64,000 nucleotides of DNA, taken from positions 124,001 through 188,000 of the forward strand of contig NZ_QNRI01000004.1 of NCBI RefSeq assembly GCF_003315295.1, written 5' to 3'. Shown in pieces: positions 17,997 through 29,097 of the stretch. This DNA comes from Paraliobacillus ryukyuensis (GTDB taxonomy: Bacteria; Bacillota; Bacilli; Bacillales; Amphibacillaceae). Within the stretch, counting starts at the first letter, position 1. Every line of letters begins with the position of its first letter. Position numbers and translations under genes: made by a program. The notes under the pieces were generated by a model. That model was not told the DNA's origin, did no database searches, and saw nothing but the letters and a program-made list of their open reading frames with translations.

Positions 17997-18740
17997 TTAT
18001 TTTTTTGCTTTTTTATTTACCACATATAAATAACCAACAAGCGCTGAAAAAGTTATAACTAATGAAGCAACTGATTGTAATGATTCATTAAATTGAAACT
18101 GATTTAAGATAAGATCTGGTAAGAACAAAATCACTGGGATAATAATAGTAATCCAGGTTTTGGACCAAATCGAAAATCCAATCAATGCAGCAATAGCTAA
18201 AACGATTGCGATAATAGTGCCAGTAGTAGTAAAAGTTATGATCGGTGTAGCGATTAATCTATCTAAGTAAATTAAAGCTATATATAAGAAAATAGGTCCT
18301 CCACCGATAATTGCAAACCAAGTGTATTCCGTGGTTTTGGATAATCTTGTACTAGCTACATGTTTAAAAATGACGATGACCATTAGTGAAAATAGTATGA
18401 AAATGATAATGTTCCCGCTTAATTCCAATAATGAAATTCTAATTCCACCATTTAATGCGTTACTCAAAGTATCATAGGATAACAGACATATAAGGAGTAT
18501 AGGGATATATTTAATCCAACTTTTCCAATCTAAAGTCATTTCACCTGCTATTCGTTGCATGTATTCTTTTGGTGTTCCTTCTATGATATCATCAACTGAT
18601 TTGCCATTTGCTTCTGCTTGCTTTAAATGGTCTTTTAGTTCAGAGATAATTTCTTCTATCTCATGTTCGTTTTTGCCACTGGTAAACAGATATAACCTTA
18701 AGTCTTCTAAAAATGCTTGGCTTTGCTTCGATAATTTCAC
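17997..18740 (-). CDS. HAAS-domain membrane protein
   Basis: A 247-residue integral membrane protein. The N-terminal 70 residues form a HAAS-type helical domain (FLEDLRLYLFTSGKNEHEIE, LKDHLKQAEANGKSVDDII). About five to six hydrophobic helices follow between residues 75 and 240, and the protein ends in VNKKAKK. It begins two bases after the stop of a PadR regulator. PadR plus HAAS-membrane pairs are common in Firmicutes, where the PadR protein represses the pair, often under envelope stress. The exact function is unknown. Confidence 0.85.
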   Translation of the reverse strand: MKLSKQSQAFLEDLRLYLFTSGKNEHEIEEIISELKDHLKQAEANGKSVDDIIEGTPKEYMQRIAGEMTLDWKSWIKYIPILLICLLSYDTLSNALNGGIRISLLELSGNIIIFILFSLMVIVIFKHVASTRLSKTTEYTWFAIIGGGPIFLYIALIYLDRLIATPIITFTTTGTIIAIVLAIAALIGFSIWSKTWITIIIPVILFLPDLILNQFQFNESLQSVASLVITFSALVGYLYVVNKKAKK

Positions 18741-18742
18741 GC

Positions 18743-19069
18743 TTACCCTTCCTTTCCTAGTAACTGTTCAACACTCTTTGAGATATCATTCCATTTTCTT
18801 TTAAATGCTTGTAATTCTGTTCTCCCATGATCGGTTAAAACATAATATTTACGTTTTGGGCCGCCAGATGGTAGTTGCTTCTGTGTCGTTGTGACAAGGC
18901 CTTCCTTTTTCATCCGAAGTAATAAAGGATAGATACTTCCTTCTTTAACCATGGTAAACCCATAAGTATATAATTTTTCGATCATTTCATACCCATATGT
19001 TTCGCCTTTAGCGATGATGGATAGAAGACATCCTTCTAAAATCCCTTTTAATAATTGACTAGAAGACAA
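18743..19069 (-). CDS. PadR family transcription regulator
   Basis: A 108-residue winged-helix repressor: LLKGILEGCLLSIIAKGETY, YGFTMVKEGSIYPLLLRMKK, then the wing SGGPKRKYYVLTDHG. The frame is open 31 codons further upstream, but TTG 19069 has AAGGAG eight bases before it and gives the family N-terminus, so that start is preferred. Translationally linked to the HAAS gene downstream. It probably autoregulates the pair from the 220-base region shared with the divergent holin-like gene. Confidence 0.9.
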   Translation of the reverse strand: MSSSQLLKGILEGCLLSIIAKGETYGYEMIEKLYTYGFTMVKEGSIYPLLLRMKKEGLVTTTQKQLPSGGPKRKYYVLTDHGRTELQAFKRKWNDISKSVEQLLGKEG

Positions 19070-19288
19070 TGAGATCACTCCTTGTACAAATCGGCAACTA
19101 TCTTGTTTTACAATATAGTTGCGTTTTAAAAAACATCGCAAACTAACTAACTTGTTATGCAATGTAGTTTAAGAATAACATATTCTGTATAAAAATCAAT
19201 AATAAATTTTTTTAAAAATTTCTTTACATTGTTTCACATATTCATTTTCCGTTCACTACAATCGTATGCTATAGTGGAGGTGAGTAGC

Positions 19289-19555
19289 TTGGATCAAGTT
19301 TTAATGTTTTCGACGGTGCTTTTACCAATTGTATCTTCACTAGTTCAACTAGTTAAAAAAACATTTCCGTTACCGAAGAATATTATTCCGATGATTAGTT
19401 TTATTGTTGGTATTGTAATCGGGGCAATTAGCTATCCATTCACGTCGATGGAATTGGTATTGCGATTATGGGCAGGAGGACTTGCGGGTTTATCTGCAAC
19501 TGGATTGTTTGAAATCGTGAATAAAAGGGAAGGAATGACTAAGGAATCTAAGTAA
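19289..19555 (+). CDS. Holin-like small membrane protein
   Basis: An 88-residue protein with three hydrophobic helices (MFSTVLLPIVSSLVQLVKK, IPMISFIVGIVIGAIS, LRLWAGGLAGLSATGLFEIV) and a charged tail. This layout and the final GLxGLSATGLFE pattern resemble phage-type holins found alone in Bacillaceae chromosomes. TTG 19289 with GGAGGTGA six bases before is chosen over the frame start 20 codons upstream, which has no ribosome site. No lysin is adjacent, so lytic function is only an inference. Confidence 0.65.
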   Translation: MDQVLMFSTVLLPIVSSLVQLVKKTFPLPKNIIPMISFIVGIVIGAISYPFTSMELVLRLWAGGLAGLSATGLFEIVNKREGMTKESK

Positions 19556-19614
19556 ACAATAAACAAGAAGGGATGCTGTGATTCTTAAAATTGAAGTGAG
19601 AGTAGGAATAAATC

Positions 19615-20604
19615 ATGGAACAACATGATAAAAAAATCGTTTTGTTTCCAAAATGGAAAGAAAAAATTGAGGCAAGGGCATTTCAAGCATTACGAAATAA
19701 ACGATTTGAAGAGGCATTAGAAAATTTAAACACATTACTAGATTATCAAGTTAGTAACCAGGAAATTGATATTGCCAAATTAACTTGTTTAATTGAATTA
19801 GGTAGACAACGAGAAGCTGAATTGTTATGTGAAGAGTTACTGACAAAGAAAGATGATCATTATTTTGCTTATGTACATATCTATGCAACGCTGTTATTTC
19901 AAGCAAATAAGTATGAAGGTGTAGCTGAATTAATCGAAGATGTATTTGAAGACGAAAATACGATTCCTGAACCCTATTTATCACAACTAACGACATTGCG
20001 TTCGTTAAATAGTACACTTTTGAAACAGCAAACAGATCAGCAACTCACAGTAACGTTAAAGCAACTGAAAGAAGCAGTGGAAAAACAAGATGATGTGATG
20101 CAGTGGCATCTTGTCAATCATTTGAATGATAGTGACATCTCTCTATATAATTCTATATTTTTAGAGATGTTGAAAGACGAAGAAGTAAATCCGATAGTTA
20201 AGACAGTGATTATAAGTTTGTTACAAGCTAATACATATGATGAACTGATTGAAATAGTAAAGTTTTCCGATAAAATGTATATTAATCCTAATGATTTTCC
20301 TTATATGACAGATCATCCGTTTTATCAAAAAATTAAAAAAGAACTGGAAACACTAGAACAGGATAATCCATCCTTGCACGCATTAGCGGATCAGTTACTT
20401 TATCGATATTTTTTCGTTGTTTATCCTTTTATCAATGAAGATATGGACATTTCGTTATTGAAAGAAGCAATCATCTATTTAGTATCTGCTTCCTTCATGG
20501 ATGAAGAGGCGTTAAACCAAACAAAAATTAAGGAATCACTTGCATTATACATAGAAGATCTTTTATATTATGAAAAAGTCTATTTTTCATTAATGAAAGA
20601 ATAA
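19615..20604 (+). CDS. ysoA: TPR-like protein YsoA
   Basis: A 329-residue soluble helical-repeat protein. Tetratricopeptide-like units are visible in the first half (KRFEEALENLNTLLDYQ, LIELGRQREAELLCEELL, ANKYEGVAELIEDVFED); the C-terminal half is helical without a clear motif. It lies directly upstream of tig, as B. subtilis ysoA does, which supports the name. The start ATG 19615 has only a weak RBS (GTAGGAAT). The function is unknown. Confidence 0.85.
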   Translation: MEQHDKKIVLFPKWKEKIEARAFQALRNKRFEEALENLNTLLDYQVSNQEIDIAKLTCLIELGRQREAELLCEELLTKKDDHYFAYVHIYATLLFQANKYEGVAELIEDVFEDENTIPEPYLSQLTTLRSLNSTLLKQQTDQQLTVTLKQLKEAVEKQDDVMQWHLVNHLNDSDISLYNSIFLEMLKDEEVNPIVKTVIISLLQANTYDELIEIVKFSDKMYINPNDFPYMTDHPFYQKIKKELETLEQDNPSLHALADQLLYRYFFVVYPFINEDMDISLLKEAIIYLVSASFMDEEALNQTKIKESLALYIEDLLYYEKVYFSLMKE

Positions 20605-20637
20605 CATAATCTAATTCGAGTTCTAGGTGACTAAATC

Positions 20638-20665
20638 TTGAAAGGGCACATGATTATGTTATAAT
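20638..20665 (+). promoter_or_regulatory. Sigma-A promoter of tig
   Basis: TTGAAA (20638-20643), 16-base spacer, TATAAT (20660-20665), about 100 bases before the tig start codon. Confidence 0.7.
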
Positions 20666-20762
20666 AAGATGGTTGCAATTTGCGTTCGGTCTCGTATAGT
20701 AGAATCCTACATTGAATGAACGGCAAATAGAATTATATTTAAGTTTTTTGGAGGGAATTAAC

Positions 20763-22049
20763 ATGACAGCTAAATGGGAAAAACAAGAAGGCAATCAAGG
20801 CCTGTTAACCGTTGAAGTGGATGCTGAACAATTTGATCAAGCATTGGACCAGGCGTTCAAAAAAGTAGTAAAAGATATACAACTACCTGGGTTCCGTAAA
20901 GGACGTGTACCTAGAGGTATCTTCGAACAACGTTTTGGTGTAGAGTCCCTATATCAAGATGCGGTGGACATCATTTTACCTCAAGCATACTCAAATGCAA
21001 TTGACGAAACTGGTATTGAGCCAGTTGCTCAACCAGAAGTTGATGTGAAACAAATTGAAAAAGGTCAACCACTTATTTTTAGTGCAACTGTTACAGTGAA
21101 ACCTGAAGTCACTTTAGGCGATTACAAAGGCTTAGAAGTAGAATCACAATCAGTAGAAGTGACAGATGAAGACGTTGCACATGAATTAGAACATCAACGT
21201 GAGCATCAAGCAGAATTAGTTGTGAAAGAAGATGGAAAAGTAGAAAATGGTGACACTGTCGTTATGGACTTTGAAGGATTTGTTGATGGCGAAGCTTTTG
21301 AAGGTGGCACAGCTGAAAATCACTCTCTAGAAATTGGTTCTGGTTCATTTATTCCTGGATTTGAAGAACAATTAGTAGGTAAAGAAGCTGGAGAAGACAC
21401 AGAAGTAACGGTTACTTTCCCTGAAGATTACCATGCAGAAGAATTAGCTGGTAAAGAAGCAACTTTTAAAGTGAAAATTCATGAGATTAAAGCGAAAGAA
21501 TTACCAGAAATGGACGATGAATTCGCAAAAGATGTTGATGAAGAAGTAGAAACTTTAGATGAATTAAAAGAAAAAACAAGAAAACGTTTGGAAGATCAAA
21601 AGCAAACAGAAGCAGAGAACAACAAACGTGAATCATTAATTAATCAAGCATCTGATAATGCAGAAGTTGATATTCCTGAAGCAATGGTTGATTCTGAATT
21701 AGATCGTATGATTCGTGAATTTGAACAAAGACTTCAAATGCAAGGTATGACAATGGATATGTATTACCAATTCTCTGGGCAAGATGAGAATGCATTGAAA
21801 GAGCAAATGAAAGAAGATGCTGGTAAACGTGTGAAAACAAACCTAGTATTAGAAGCAATTGCTAATGTAGAAGAGCTTGAAGTTACAGAAGAAGATGTTA
21901 ACAAAGAACTTGAAGAAATGGCTAGCATGTATCAAGTAGATACTGAGCAATTAACACAAATGCTTGGCGGAAACACTGATGCAATTAAAGAAGATCTTAA
22001 ATTTAAGAAAGCTATTGATTTCTTAGTAGAGCAAAGTAAAACGAAGTAA
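20763..22049 (+). CDS. tig: Trigger factor
   Basis: Ribosome-bound chaperone and peptidyl-prolyl isomerase. The N-terminal ribosome-binding domain contains the signature GFRKGRVPR (about residues 43-51). The FKBP domain is at about 150-245 ([27 protein letters not shown]) and the C-terminal helical chaperone arms follow ([20 protein letters not shown]). It is 428 residues, as usual. ATG 20763 follows TTGGAGGG; the frame opens 17 codons earlier without RBS. It is followed by a terminator and clpX, the standard Bacillus order. Confidence 0.98.
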   Translation: MTAKWEKQEGNQGLLTVEVDAEQFDQALDQAFKKVVKDIQLPGFRKGRVPRGIFEQRFGVESLYQDAVDIILPQAYSNAIDETGIEPVAQPEVDVKQIEKGQPLIFSATVTVKPEVTLGDYKGLEVESQSVEVTDEDVAHELEHQREHQAELVVKEDGKVENGDTVVMDFEGFVDGEAFEGGTAENHSLEIGSGSFIPGFEEQLVGKEAGEDTEVTVTFPEDYHAEELAGKEATFKVKIHEIKAKELPEMDDEFAKDVDEEVETLDELKEKTRKRLEDQKQTEAENNKRESLINQASDNAEVDIPEAMVDSELDRMIREFEQRLQMQGMTMDMYYQFSGQDENALKEQMKEDAGKRVKTNLVLEAIANVEELEVTEEDVNKELEEMASMYQVDTEQLTQMLGGNTDAIKEDLKFKKAIDFLVEQSKTK

Positions 22050-22058
22050 ATAATGATC

Positions 22059-22091
22059 AGAGAGACAAGGCTTTATTGCCTTGTTTTCTCT
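22059..22091 (+). terminator. Terminator after tig
   Basis: Stem AGAGAGACAAGGC / GCCTTGTTTTCTCT with a six-base loop. Confidence 0.85.
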
Positions 22092-22480
22092 ACTTCTTAC
22101 ATAAAACAAGCACATTTTATCTTAGAAATACATATAACATAATAGTTGACAAATAAATAATTATATACATAATTGAATGTACCCTTAGTGACTAGGGGAA
22201 GCTTGTTTGTAATACACCAAATTATAACTTGATGATGAATATATAAAAGTAAACGATTACTTTTTATCGTGTCAGTTAAGATTCATTTTATTTATGATTA
22301 AAGTATAAAAATGAATTGTTTAGTGGATGATTGGTGTGGATAGACTATGTAAAATAGTTGATATAAAGTGTATTATTATGTATAGATGGTATTATCTGAT
22401 ATGATGTGAAGAAGAGGCACTAGAAGATAAAAAAGTGCTTTACATTCACATGAGATATTTACACTTAAGGGGTGAAATAG
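22092..22480 (+). promoter_or_regulatory. clpX upstream region with possible promoter
   Basis: About 390 bases without a gene. TTGACA at 22146-22151 with CATAAT 16 bases further (22168-22173) is the best promoter candidate. A small palindrome AAAGTAA / TTACTTT lies near 22245-22265. The RBS AAGGGGTG stands before the clpX ATG. Confidence 0.45.
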
Positions 22481-23758
22481 ATGTACAAATTTAATGAAGA
22501 AAAAGGACAATTAAAATGTTCGTTTTGTGGAAAAAGCCAAGATCAAGTACGTAAGCTGGTTGCAGGACCAGGCGTTTATATATGTGATGAGTGTATTGAA
22601 TTATGTACGGAAATTGTTGAAGAAGAATTAGGTACAGAAGAAGAAGTTGAGTTTAAAGATATTCCTAAACCTCAAGAAATTTGCGACATTCTTGATGATT
22701 ATGTGATTGGTCAAGAGAAAGCAAAGAAAAATCTTTCTGTAGCAGTATATAACCACTACAAACGTATTAATGCGCCAAAAGCTAAAGATGATGTAGAATT
22801 AGCGAAAAGTAATATTGCAATGTTAGGACCTACAGGTAGTGGTAAGACATTACTTGCACAAACATTAGCACGAATTATTAATGTACCATTCGCAATTGCT
22901 GATGCAACGTCATTAACAGAAGCGGGTTATGTTGGGGAAGATGTAGAAAATATCTTACTTAAGCTAATTCAAGCAGCTGATTATGATGTTGAAAAAGCAG
23001 AAAAAGGTATTATTTATATTGATGAAATCGATAAAGTGGCAAGAAAGTCTGAGAACCCATCTATTACAAGAGACGTTTCTGGTGAAGGTGTGCAGCAAGC
23101 ATTGCTAAAAATCTTAGAAGGTACGACAGCAAGTGTTCCTCCTCAAGGTGGCAGAAAGCATCCTCATCAAGAATTTATTCAAATTGATACGACAAACATT
23201 TTATTTATTTGTGGTGGAGCATTTGATGGTATTGAACAAATTGTTAAAAGTCGTCTAGGTAAAAAAGTAATCGGCTTTGGTGCGGAATCTGATTCTGATG
23301 AATTAGATAAAGCAGCATTACTATCTAAAGTATTGCCAGAAGATATGCTTAAATTTGGTTTAATTCCAGAATTCATCGGTCGTCTCCCTGTCCTAGGCAG
23401 TTTAGAACCACTAGATGAAGAAGCATTAGTAGAAATATTAACAAAACCAAAAAATGCATTGGTAAAGCAGTATAAAAAGTTATTCCAAATTGATCATGTG
23501 GAATTGAAATTTGAAGAAGAAGCACTTCGTGAGATTGCCAAACGTGCCATCGAACGTAAGACAGGTGCACGTGGATTGCGTTCCATTTTAGAAAGCATAA
23601 TGTTAGACGTTATGTTCGAATTACCATCTCGTGATGACATTGAAGAATGTATCATTACAAAAGAGACTGTTCTTTTAGAGAATGGTCGTCCGAAGTTGGT
23701 AATGGAAGATGGAACAATTAAAGATGAAAATGAAGAAATACCTAAAGAAAGTGCGTAA
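22481..23758 (+). CDS. clpX: ATP-dependent Clp protease ATP-binding subunit ClpX
   Basis: AAA+ unfoldase that feeds ClpP. The N-terminal zinc domain has C13/C16 (CSFC) and C35/C38 (CDEC). Walker A GPTGSGKT lies near residues 117-124 and Walker [10 protein letters not shown] near 181-189. The sensor and RKH pore region ([10 protein letters not shown]), and the LGF-loop segment (KVIGFGAE) that docks to ClpP, are present. It is 425 residues. RBS AAGGGGTG precedes ATG 22481. clpP is elsewhere, as in B. subtilis. A terminator follows. Confidence 0.98.
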   Translation: MYKFNEEKGQLKCSFCGKSQDQVRKLVAGPGVYICDECIELCTEIVEEELGTEEEVEFKDIPKPQEICDILDDYVIGQEKAKKNLSVAVYNHYKRINAPKAKDDVELAKSNIAMLGPTGSGKTLLAQTLARIINVPFAIADATSLTEAGYVGEDVENILLKLIQAADYDVEKAEKGIIYIDEIDKVARKSENPSITRDVSGEGVQQALLKILEGTTASVPPQGGRKHPHQEFIQIDTTNILFICGGAFDGIEQIVKSRLGKKVIGFGAESDSDELDKAALLSKVLPEDMLKFGLIPEFIGRLPVLGSLEPLDEEALVEILTKPKNALVKQYKKLFQIDHVELKFEEEALREIAKRAIERKTGARGLRSILESIMLDVMFELPSRDDIEECIITKETVLLENGRPKLVMEDGTIKDENEEIPKESA

Positions 23759-23781
23759 CGTTACTGAATTAAAAGAGATGT

Positions 23782-23820
23782 AAATCCCTTGTTATGTCAA
23801 TAGCAAGGGATTTGCTATAC
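23782..23820 (+). terminator. Terminator after clpX
   Basis: Ten-base stem AAATCCCTTG / CAAGGGATTT with a loop of 12 bases. Confidence 0.8.
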
Positions 23821-23962
23821 ATATACAGGTTTTCTTGTGATTTTTTCGTTTATCTTCCACATTTGCGGAAATACTAACAAGTATTATTGATAGCCTTTTA
23901 AATAATTTTAGTTATTAGGTTATTCATGTTCAACCATTGTTTTCTTTATTGGAGGTAACGGA

Positions 23963-25612
23963 ATGGAACTTGTTAGTATTGTTATGTTTATTCAACTTTT
24001 TTTTGGTTTAATTATCGGACTTTACTTTTGGAACTTGTTGAAAAGTCAACGTGCCACCAAACAAGGTGTCGATAAAGAATCAAAGAAGGAATTAGAAAAG
24101 TTACAAGCGATGAAACGGGTACACTTAACAATGCCATTGTCTGAAAAAATTCGTCCACAGACATTAGATGATGTGGTAGGACAAACAGCTGGTATTGAAG
24201 CGTTACGAGCCGCCATTTGTCATAGTAACCCTCAGCATATATTAATTTATGGACCACCTGGTATTGGTAAAACAGCAGCAGCGCGTTTAGTATTGGAAGA
24301 AGCAAAAAAGAATTCTAATTCCCCGTTTGAGCAAAATGCTCCGTTTATTGAATTGGACGCTACTACAGCGCGATTTGATGAAAGAGGAATAGCCGATCCC
24401 TTAATTGGTTCTGTTCATGATCCAATTTACCAAGGGGCGGGTGCGATGGGCCAAGCAGGAATTCCACAACCAAAAAAAGGTGCTGTTTCAAATGCACATG
24501 GTGGCGTGTTGTTCATTGATGAAATTGGTGAATTACATCCCATTCAAATGAATAAATTACTCAAAGTACTGGAAGATCGAAAAGTCTTTTTCGAAAGTGC
24601 TTATTATAGCGAGGAAAATAAACAAATTCCGCGACATATTCATCGTATTTTCGCAGAGGGTTTACCAGCTGATTTTCGGCTAATAGGAGCGACCACTAGA
24701 ATGCCTGAAGAAATTCCGCCTGCCATTCGCTCGAGATGTCTTGAGATTTTCTTTCGTGAACTAGATCAAAACGATATGGAAGTTATCGGTGAACGAGCAA
24801 CAAAGAAAATTGGTGCAACACTATCGTCAGGTGCGTTAGAAATCTTAACAATGTATGCGCGTAATGGGCGAGAAGCAGTCAATATGATTCAAATAGCTTC
24901 AAGTGTCGCTTTAAAACAGCAAAGACAGGAAATTAAGCAAGCAGATTTAACGTGGGTAGCGGAAGTAAGTCGTTTAACACCACGATTAAATCAGAAAATT
25001 AGTAGTGAAAGTGAAGTAGGGAAAATTAATGGCTTAGGATTATCAGGTCCCAGTAGTGGTCATCTATTGCCAATTGAAGTAGTCACTTTGCCGGCGCCGC
25101 ATCAGGGGAAAATCACCATTACGGGCATAGCTGAAGAAGAAACGTTAGGTACACAGACTAAGTCAATCAAAAGAAAAAGTATGGCGAAAGCATCGGTGGA
25201 AACTGTTCTTACATATTTAAAATCCATCGGCATACCTGCCCATCAATATGATATTCATGTCAATTTTCCTGGAGGAACGCCTGTAGATGGGCCATCAGCT
25301 GGCTTGGCGATGACACTTGCAATTTACTCTTGTATTAAAAAAACAGTAATCAATCACCAAGTCGCAGTTACTGGTGAGATAAGTTTATCGGGAAAAGTAT
25401 TACCTGTTGGAGGCGTGCCTACTAAGATAAAAGCTGCCAAACAAGCAGGAGCAAAAACGGTAATTATTCCGCAAGAAAATTATCAATCAATAGTTAAACA
25501 GATAGATGGAATAACAATCATCCCGGTTACAACTTTTCAACAAGCATTAACACGGGTGTTAGAACCAAACTTATTAATGGATAACCAATATAATGAAGAG
25601 AAATTGAGTTAA
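23963..25612 (+). CDS. lonB: ATP-dependent protease LonB
   Basis: Membrane-tethered Lon-type protease; in B. subtilis it is forespore-expressed and acts during sporulation. A single N-terminal membrane helix (residues about 3-22) replaces the large LonA N-domain. Walker A GPPGIGKT is near residue 95-102 and Walker [11 protein letters not shown] near 185. The C-terminal S16 protease has the catalytic Ser in [11 protein letters not shown] and Lys in [12 protein letters not shown]. It is 549 residues. RBS TTGGAGG precedes ATG 23963. It is 32 bases upstream of lonA. Confidence 0.97.
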   Translation: MELVSIVMFIQLFFGLIIGLYFWNLLKSQRATKQGVDKESKKELEKLQAMKRVHLTMPLSEKIRPQTLDDVVGQTAGIEALRAAICHSNPQHILIYGPPGIGKTAAARLVLEEAKKNSNSPFEQNAPFIELDATTARFDERGIADPLIGSVHDPIYQGAGAMGQAGIPQPKKGAVSNAHGGVLFIDEIGELHPIQMNKLLKVLEDRKVFFESAYYSEENKQIPRHIHRIFAEGLPADFRLIGATTRMPEEIPPAIRSRCLEIFFRELDQNDMEVIGERATKKIGATLSSGALEILTMYARNGREAVNMIQIASSVALKQQRQEIKQADLTWVAEVSRLTPRLNQKISSESEVGKINGLGLSGPSSGHLLPIEVVTLPAPHQGKITITGIAEEETLGTQTKSIKRKSMAKASVETVLTYLKSIGIPAHQYDIHVNFPGGTPVDGPSAGLAMTLAIYSCIKKTVINHQVAVTGEISLSGKVLPVGGVPTKIKAAKQAGAKTVIIPQENYQSIVKQIDGITIIPVTTFQQALTRVLEPNLLMDNQYNEEKLS

Positions 25613-25644
25613 ATCCGGGTAGTATTGTTTTAGGAGGGAATCAT

Positions 25645-27963
25645 ATGTCAGAGAAAAGTATTACACAATTACCACTCCTCCCATTACGAGGACTTTTAGT
25701 TTTTCCAACAATGGTTTTACATTTAGATGTAGGGAGAAAACACTCCATAGAAGCCTTAGAAAAGGCCATGATGGAGGATAATAAAATATTTTTAGTAGCG
25801 CAGAAAGAAAGTAGTATTGAGGAACCAACAGAATCGGATCTATTTGAGTTCGGTACCATTGCAAATGTAAAGCAAATGTTAAAGCTTCCTAACGGTACCT
25901 TTCGTGTTTTAGTGGAAGGGATTGAACGTGGAAAAATTAACACGTTTACAGCTACAGAAGAGGCATTTATTGTGGAAGTAGAGCACCTGTCTGATGTTCA
26001 CGCGGAGTCCAATCAAGAAGCAGCTTTAATGCGTTCTCTATTAGATCAATTCGAGCGATACATACAAGTATCAACAAAACTTACAAAAGAAACATATAAT
26101 ACTGTTGTTGATATCGAACAACCGGGGCGTTTAGCTGATATAATTGCTTCGCATTTAACTTTGAAAATGAGTATTAAGCAAGAAATCTTAGAGACAGTTG
26201 ATGTCAACAAACGTTTGCAGAATCTTATTTATTACATCTCAAACGAACGAGAAGTTTTAAATCTTGAGAAAAAAATTGGTCAGCGCGTAAAAAAATCAAT
26301 GGAAAAGACACAAAAGGAATACTATTTACGCGAACAAATGAAAGCTATCCAAAATGAACTTGGTGATAAAGATGGAAAAACAGGCGATGTAGCAGAATTA
26401 AAGCGTAGAATTAATGAGTCTCCCATGCCAGATCGTGTAAGACAAATAGCTTACAAGGAATTAGATCGGTTTGAAAAAGTTCCTCAAACTTCAGGCGAAA
26501 GCTCTGTTATACGCAATTATATTGAGTGGTTAGTAAATTTACCGTGGACCGAACAAACGGAAGATAATTTAGACATCGATCATGCGGAAGAAATATTAGA
26601 TACGGACCACTATGGCTTAGAAAAAGTCAAGGAACGTGTATTAGAATATTTAGCTGTACAGCACTTAACACAGTCGTTAAAAGGCCCAATACTTTGTTTA
26701 GCTGGCCCTCCTGGTGTTGGTAAAACCTCATTAGCTCAATCTATTGCCCGGGCAATAAATAGGAAATTTGTAAGAATTTCTCTTGGTGGCGTGCGTGATG
26801 AAGCAGAAATTAGAGGGCACCGTCGAACTTATATTGGAGCAATGCCTGGTAGAATAATACAAGGGATGAAAAAGGCTGAAACAATTAATCCAGTATTTTT
26901 GTTAGATGAGATTGACAAAATGGCAAATGATTTTCGTGGTGACCCCTCTGCTGCTATGTTAGAGGTGCTTGATCCAGAACAAAATAGTACGTTCAGTGAT
27001 CATTATATTGAGGAAACATATGACTTATCTAAAGTGATGTTTATTGCTACTGCTAATAATCTGCAAACCATACCACGTCCATTGTTGGATCGAATGGAAA
27101 TTATCTCACTTGCAGGTTATACAGAATTAGAGAAACAGCATATTGCCAAAGAGCATTTATTGCCAAAACAAATTGAAGAGAATGGTTTAAAAAAAGGACA
27201 ATTGCAGCTTAGAGATGATGCCCTATTGAAACTAATTCGTCGATATACTCGTGAAGCAGGTGTTAGGGGATTAGAACGTCAAATTGCTTCGCTCTGCCGA
27301 AAAGCTGCCAAAATCATTATCTCAGAAGACAAAAAGAAAGTAATTATAACGGAAAAACAATTAGAAAGTTTACTGGGCAAACCCATCTTTCGTTATGGTA
27401 TGATGGAAGAAGAGGATCAAGTTGGCGCAGCAACAGGACTTGCTTACACTTCAGCTGGTGGAGACACACTGTCGATAGAAGTAAGTATTGTGGATGGTAA
27501 AGGAAAACTTACGCTAACAGGAAAACTGGGTGACGTTATGCAAGAGTCTGCCCAAGCGGCCTTTAGTTATATTCGAAGTAGAGCAGATAAATTAGCAATT
27601 GATCCAGATTTTTATCAAAACAAAGATGTTCATATCCATGTACCAGAAGGCGCTACGCCAAAAGATGGACCGTCTGCAGGAATCACCATCGCAACGGCCT
27701 TAGTATCCGCATTAACTGAGCGACCTGTTCGGAAAGAAGTAGGTATGACTGGTGAAATCACGTTACGTGGTAGAGTACTGCCAATCGGTGGTTTAAAAGA
27801 AAAGACTTTAAGTGCACACCGTGCTGGAATTACAACGATCATAATGCCAAAAGAGAATGAAAAAGATTTAGAAGATATTCCGGAGAGTGTGAAAGAAGAT
27901 TTAACTTTTATTCCTGTAGAACATTTAGACAAGGTATTAGAACACGCATTAGTGGGGGAGTAA
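25645..27963 (+). CDS. lonA: ATP-dependent protease La (LonA)
   Basis: Cytoplasmic AAA+ serine protease for damaged and regulatory proteins. The N-terminal substrate domain starts [20 protein letters not shown]. Walker A is GPPGVGKT (about 353-360) and Walker [11 protein letters not shown]. The catalytic Ser is in [12 protein letters not shown] and Lys in [12 protein letters not shown]. It is 772 residues, normal for LonA. RBS AGGAGGG precedes ATG 25645. It is followed two bases later by ysxC, so they are co-transcribed. Confidence 0.98.
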   Translation: MSEKSITQLPLLPLRGLLVFPTMVLHLDVGRKHSIEALEKAMMEDNKIFLVAQKESSIEEPTESDLFEFGTIANVKQMLKLPNGTFRVLVEGIERGKINTFTATEEAFIVEVEHLSDVHAESNQEAALMRSLLDQFERYIQVSTKLTKETYNTVVDIEQPGRLADIIASHLTLKMSIKQEILETVDVNKRLQNLIYYISNEREVLNLEKKIGQRVKKSMEKTQKEYYLREQMKAIQNELGDKDGKTGDVAELKRRINESPMPDRVRQIAYKELDRFEKVPQTSGESSVIRNYIEWLVNLPWTEQTEDNLDIDHAEEILDTDHYGLEKVKERVLEYLAVQHLTQSLKGPILCLAGPPGVGKTSLAQSIARAINRKFVRISLGGVRDEAEIRGHRRTYIGAMPGRIIQGMKKAETINPVFLLDEIDKMANDFRGDPSAAMLEVLDPEQNSTFSDHYIEETYDLSKVMFIATANNLQTIPRPLLDRMEIISLAGYTELEKQHIAKEHLLPKQIEENGLKKGQLQLRDDALLKLIRRYTREAGVRGLERQIASLCRKAAKIIISEDKKKVIITEKQLESLLGKPIFRYGMMEEEDQVGAATGLAYTSAGGDTLSIEVSIVDGKGKLTLTGKLGDVMQESAQAAFSYIRSRADKLAIDPDFYQNKDVHIHVPEGATPKDGPSAGITIATALVSALTERPVRKEVGMTGEITLRGRVLPIGGLKEKTLSAHRAGITTIIMPKENEKDLEDIPESVKEDLTFIPVEHLDKVLEHALVGE

Positions 27964-27964
27964 T

Positions 27965-28546
27965 ATGAAAGTAACCAAAGCAGAATTGGTCATAAGTGCT
28001 GTTTCGCAAAAACAATATCCAGCAGTATCAATGCCAGAAATCGCCTTAGCAGGCCGATCAAATGTAGGTAAGTCATCATTTATTAATAAAATAATTAATC
28101 GAAAAGCTTTAGCTAGGACTTCTTCTAAGCCAGGTAAAACACAAACATTGAATTTTTATAACATTAACGACGTATTGCATTTTGTCGATGTTCCTGGTTA
28201 TGGGTATGCTAAAGTTTCCAAAAAAGAGCGTGAGTCTTGGGGAAAAATGATGGAAGAGTATTTTTCTACTCGTGAACAACTAAAAGCAACGGCATTAATC
28301 GTTGATATTAGACATGAACCAACAAATGATGATGTTGCGATGTACGAATTTTTAAAGCATTTCGATATTCCGGTGATTATTATTGCGACGAAGTTAGATA
28401 AGATTAAAAAATCACAAGTATCAAAACATGTTAAACGTGTAAAAGAAACATTAGAAATCAAACCGGAAGATCAGGTAATTCCTTTTTCTGCAGAAACTGC
28501 ACAAGGAAAAGAAGAAGCTTGGAAAGCAATTCAATCTTTTTTATAA
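27965..28546 (+). CDS. ysxC: GTPase YsxC/EngB, ribosome assembly
   Basis: Essential GTPase for 50S ribosome assembly. G1 [13 protein letters not shown]3 DVPGYGYAK and G4 TKLDKI are intact in 193 residues. The start lies two bases after the lonA stop, and the ribosome site (GGGGGAG) overlaps the lonA end. The position behind lonA and before the hem operon is the Bacillus arrangement. Confidence 0.97.
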   Translation: MKVTKAELVISAVSQKQYPAVSMPEIALAGRSNVGKSSFINKIINRKALARTSSKPGKTQTLNFYNINDVLHFVDVPGYGYAKVSKKERESWGKMMEEYFSTREQLKATALIVDIRHEPTNDDVAMYEFLKHFDIPVIIIATKLDKIKKSQVSKHVKRVKETLEIKPEDQVIPFSAETAQGKEEAWKAIQSFL

Positions 28547-28566
28547 GATAAGAATAGAAAATCTTT

Positions 28567-28608
28567 GGACTGTAAAGATGTGCAGCATGCATCGTTACAG
28601 TCCAATTT
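28567..28608 (+). terminator. Terminator after ysxC
   Basis: Stem GGACTGTAA / TTACAGTCC with a 19-base loop and TTTTT after AA. Confidence 0.85.
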
Positions 28609-28682
28609 TTATTCGTATTTCTAATCACCTGATGACCACATTTATAGTAATATAATTATATTGTAAAAAAGGAAATAAATGC

Positions 28683-28709
28683 ACATTAGATCATTTATAT
28701 ATCTAATGT
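28683..28709. promoter_or_regulatory. Palindrome in front of the broken hydrolase gene
   Basis: ACATTAGAT (28683-28691) and ATCTAATGT (28701-28709) are perfect inverted repeats nine bases apart, 20 bases before the old start codon. It looks like the operator of a dimeric repressor that is not encoded here. Confidence 0.45.
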
Positions 28710-28728
28710 AAAGGAGGATTAAACTGTT

Positions 28729-29003
28729 ATGTAGAGAAAAATGGGTGATGTGAACTATTATTATGAAACATATGGCGAAGGTATGCCAATCATTTCATTA
28801 ATTTAAGTGGTTTTGCAACAGATTTAAGTTATATTAGAGATAGTTTTGAATCTGTTTTTGAGTCTAAATTAGGTTATAAGTGAATTTACCTTGATCATCT
28901 TGGAGTCGGTAAAACGGAATTTACTGAAACGTTTAAAGAAAGCGATTTTTTGCATTCGATTCAAACATTTAAGGATTGGGTTCATAGAGTGGAACAGCAA
29001 TAG
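28729..29003 (+). pseudogene. Broken alpha/beta hydrolase gene
   Basis: After AAGGAGG the ATG at 28729 is followed at once by a TAG codon. The same frame then reads GDVNYYYETYGEGMPIISLI to a stop. A shifted frame continues SGFATDLSYIRDSFESVF and SKLGYK, a TGA, then IYLDHLGVGKTEFTETFKES and on to a stop at 29001. This is the N-terminal third of an alpha/beta hydrolase (oxyanion and YLDHLGVGKT region). The rest, including the catalytic Ser elbow, is missing. Confidence 0.75.
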
Positions 29004-29033
29004 TTAAATACTATAGATGGGAAGTACCAAAAG

Positions 29034-29093
29034 CATACTAAGATTACTGGATAAAGTCATCCGTCCATGACCCTACCCACTAATCTTAGTATG
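29034..29093. terminator. Large inverted repeat, probable terminator
   Basis: CATACTAAGATTA (29034-29046) pairs exactly with TAATCTTAGTATG (29081-29093). It lies between the broken hydrolase and the end of the minus-strand membrane gene, and can serve both. Confidence 0.7.
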
Positions 29094-29097
29094 TTTG

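Noticed and set aside
22240-22270. AAAGTAA/TTACTTT palindrome before clpX as CtsR site
   Set aside because: Does not match the CtsR heptad GGTCAAA; clpX is not a usual CtsR target.
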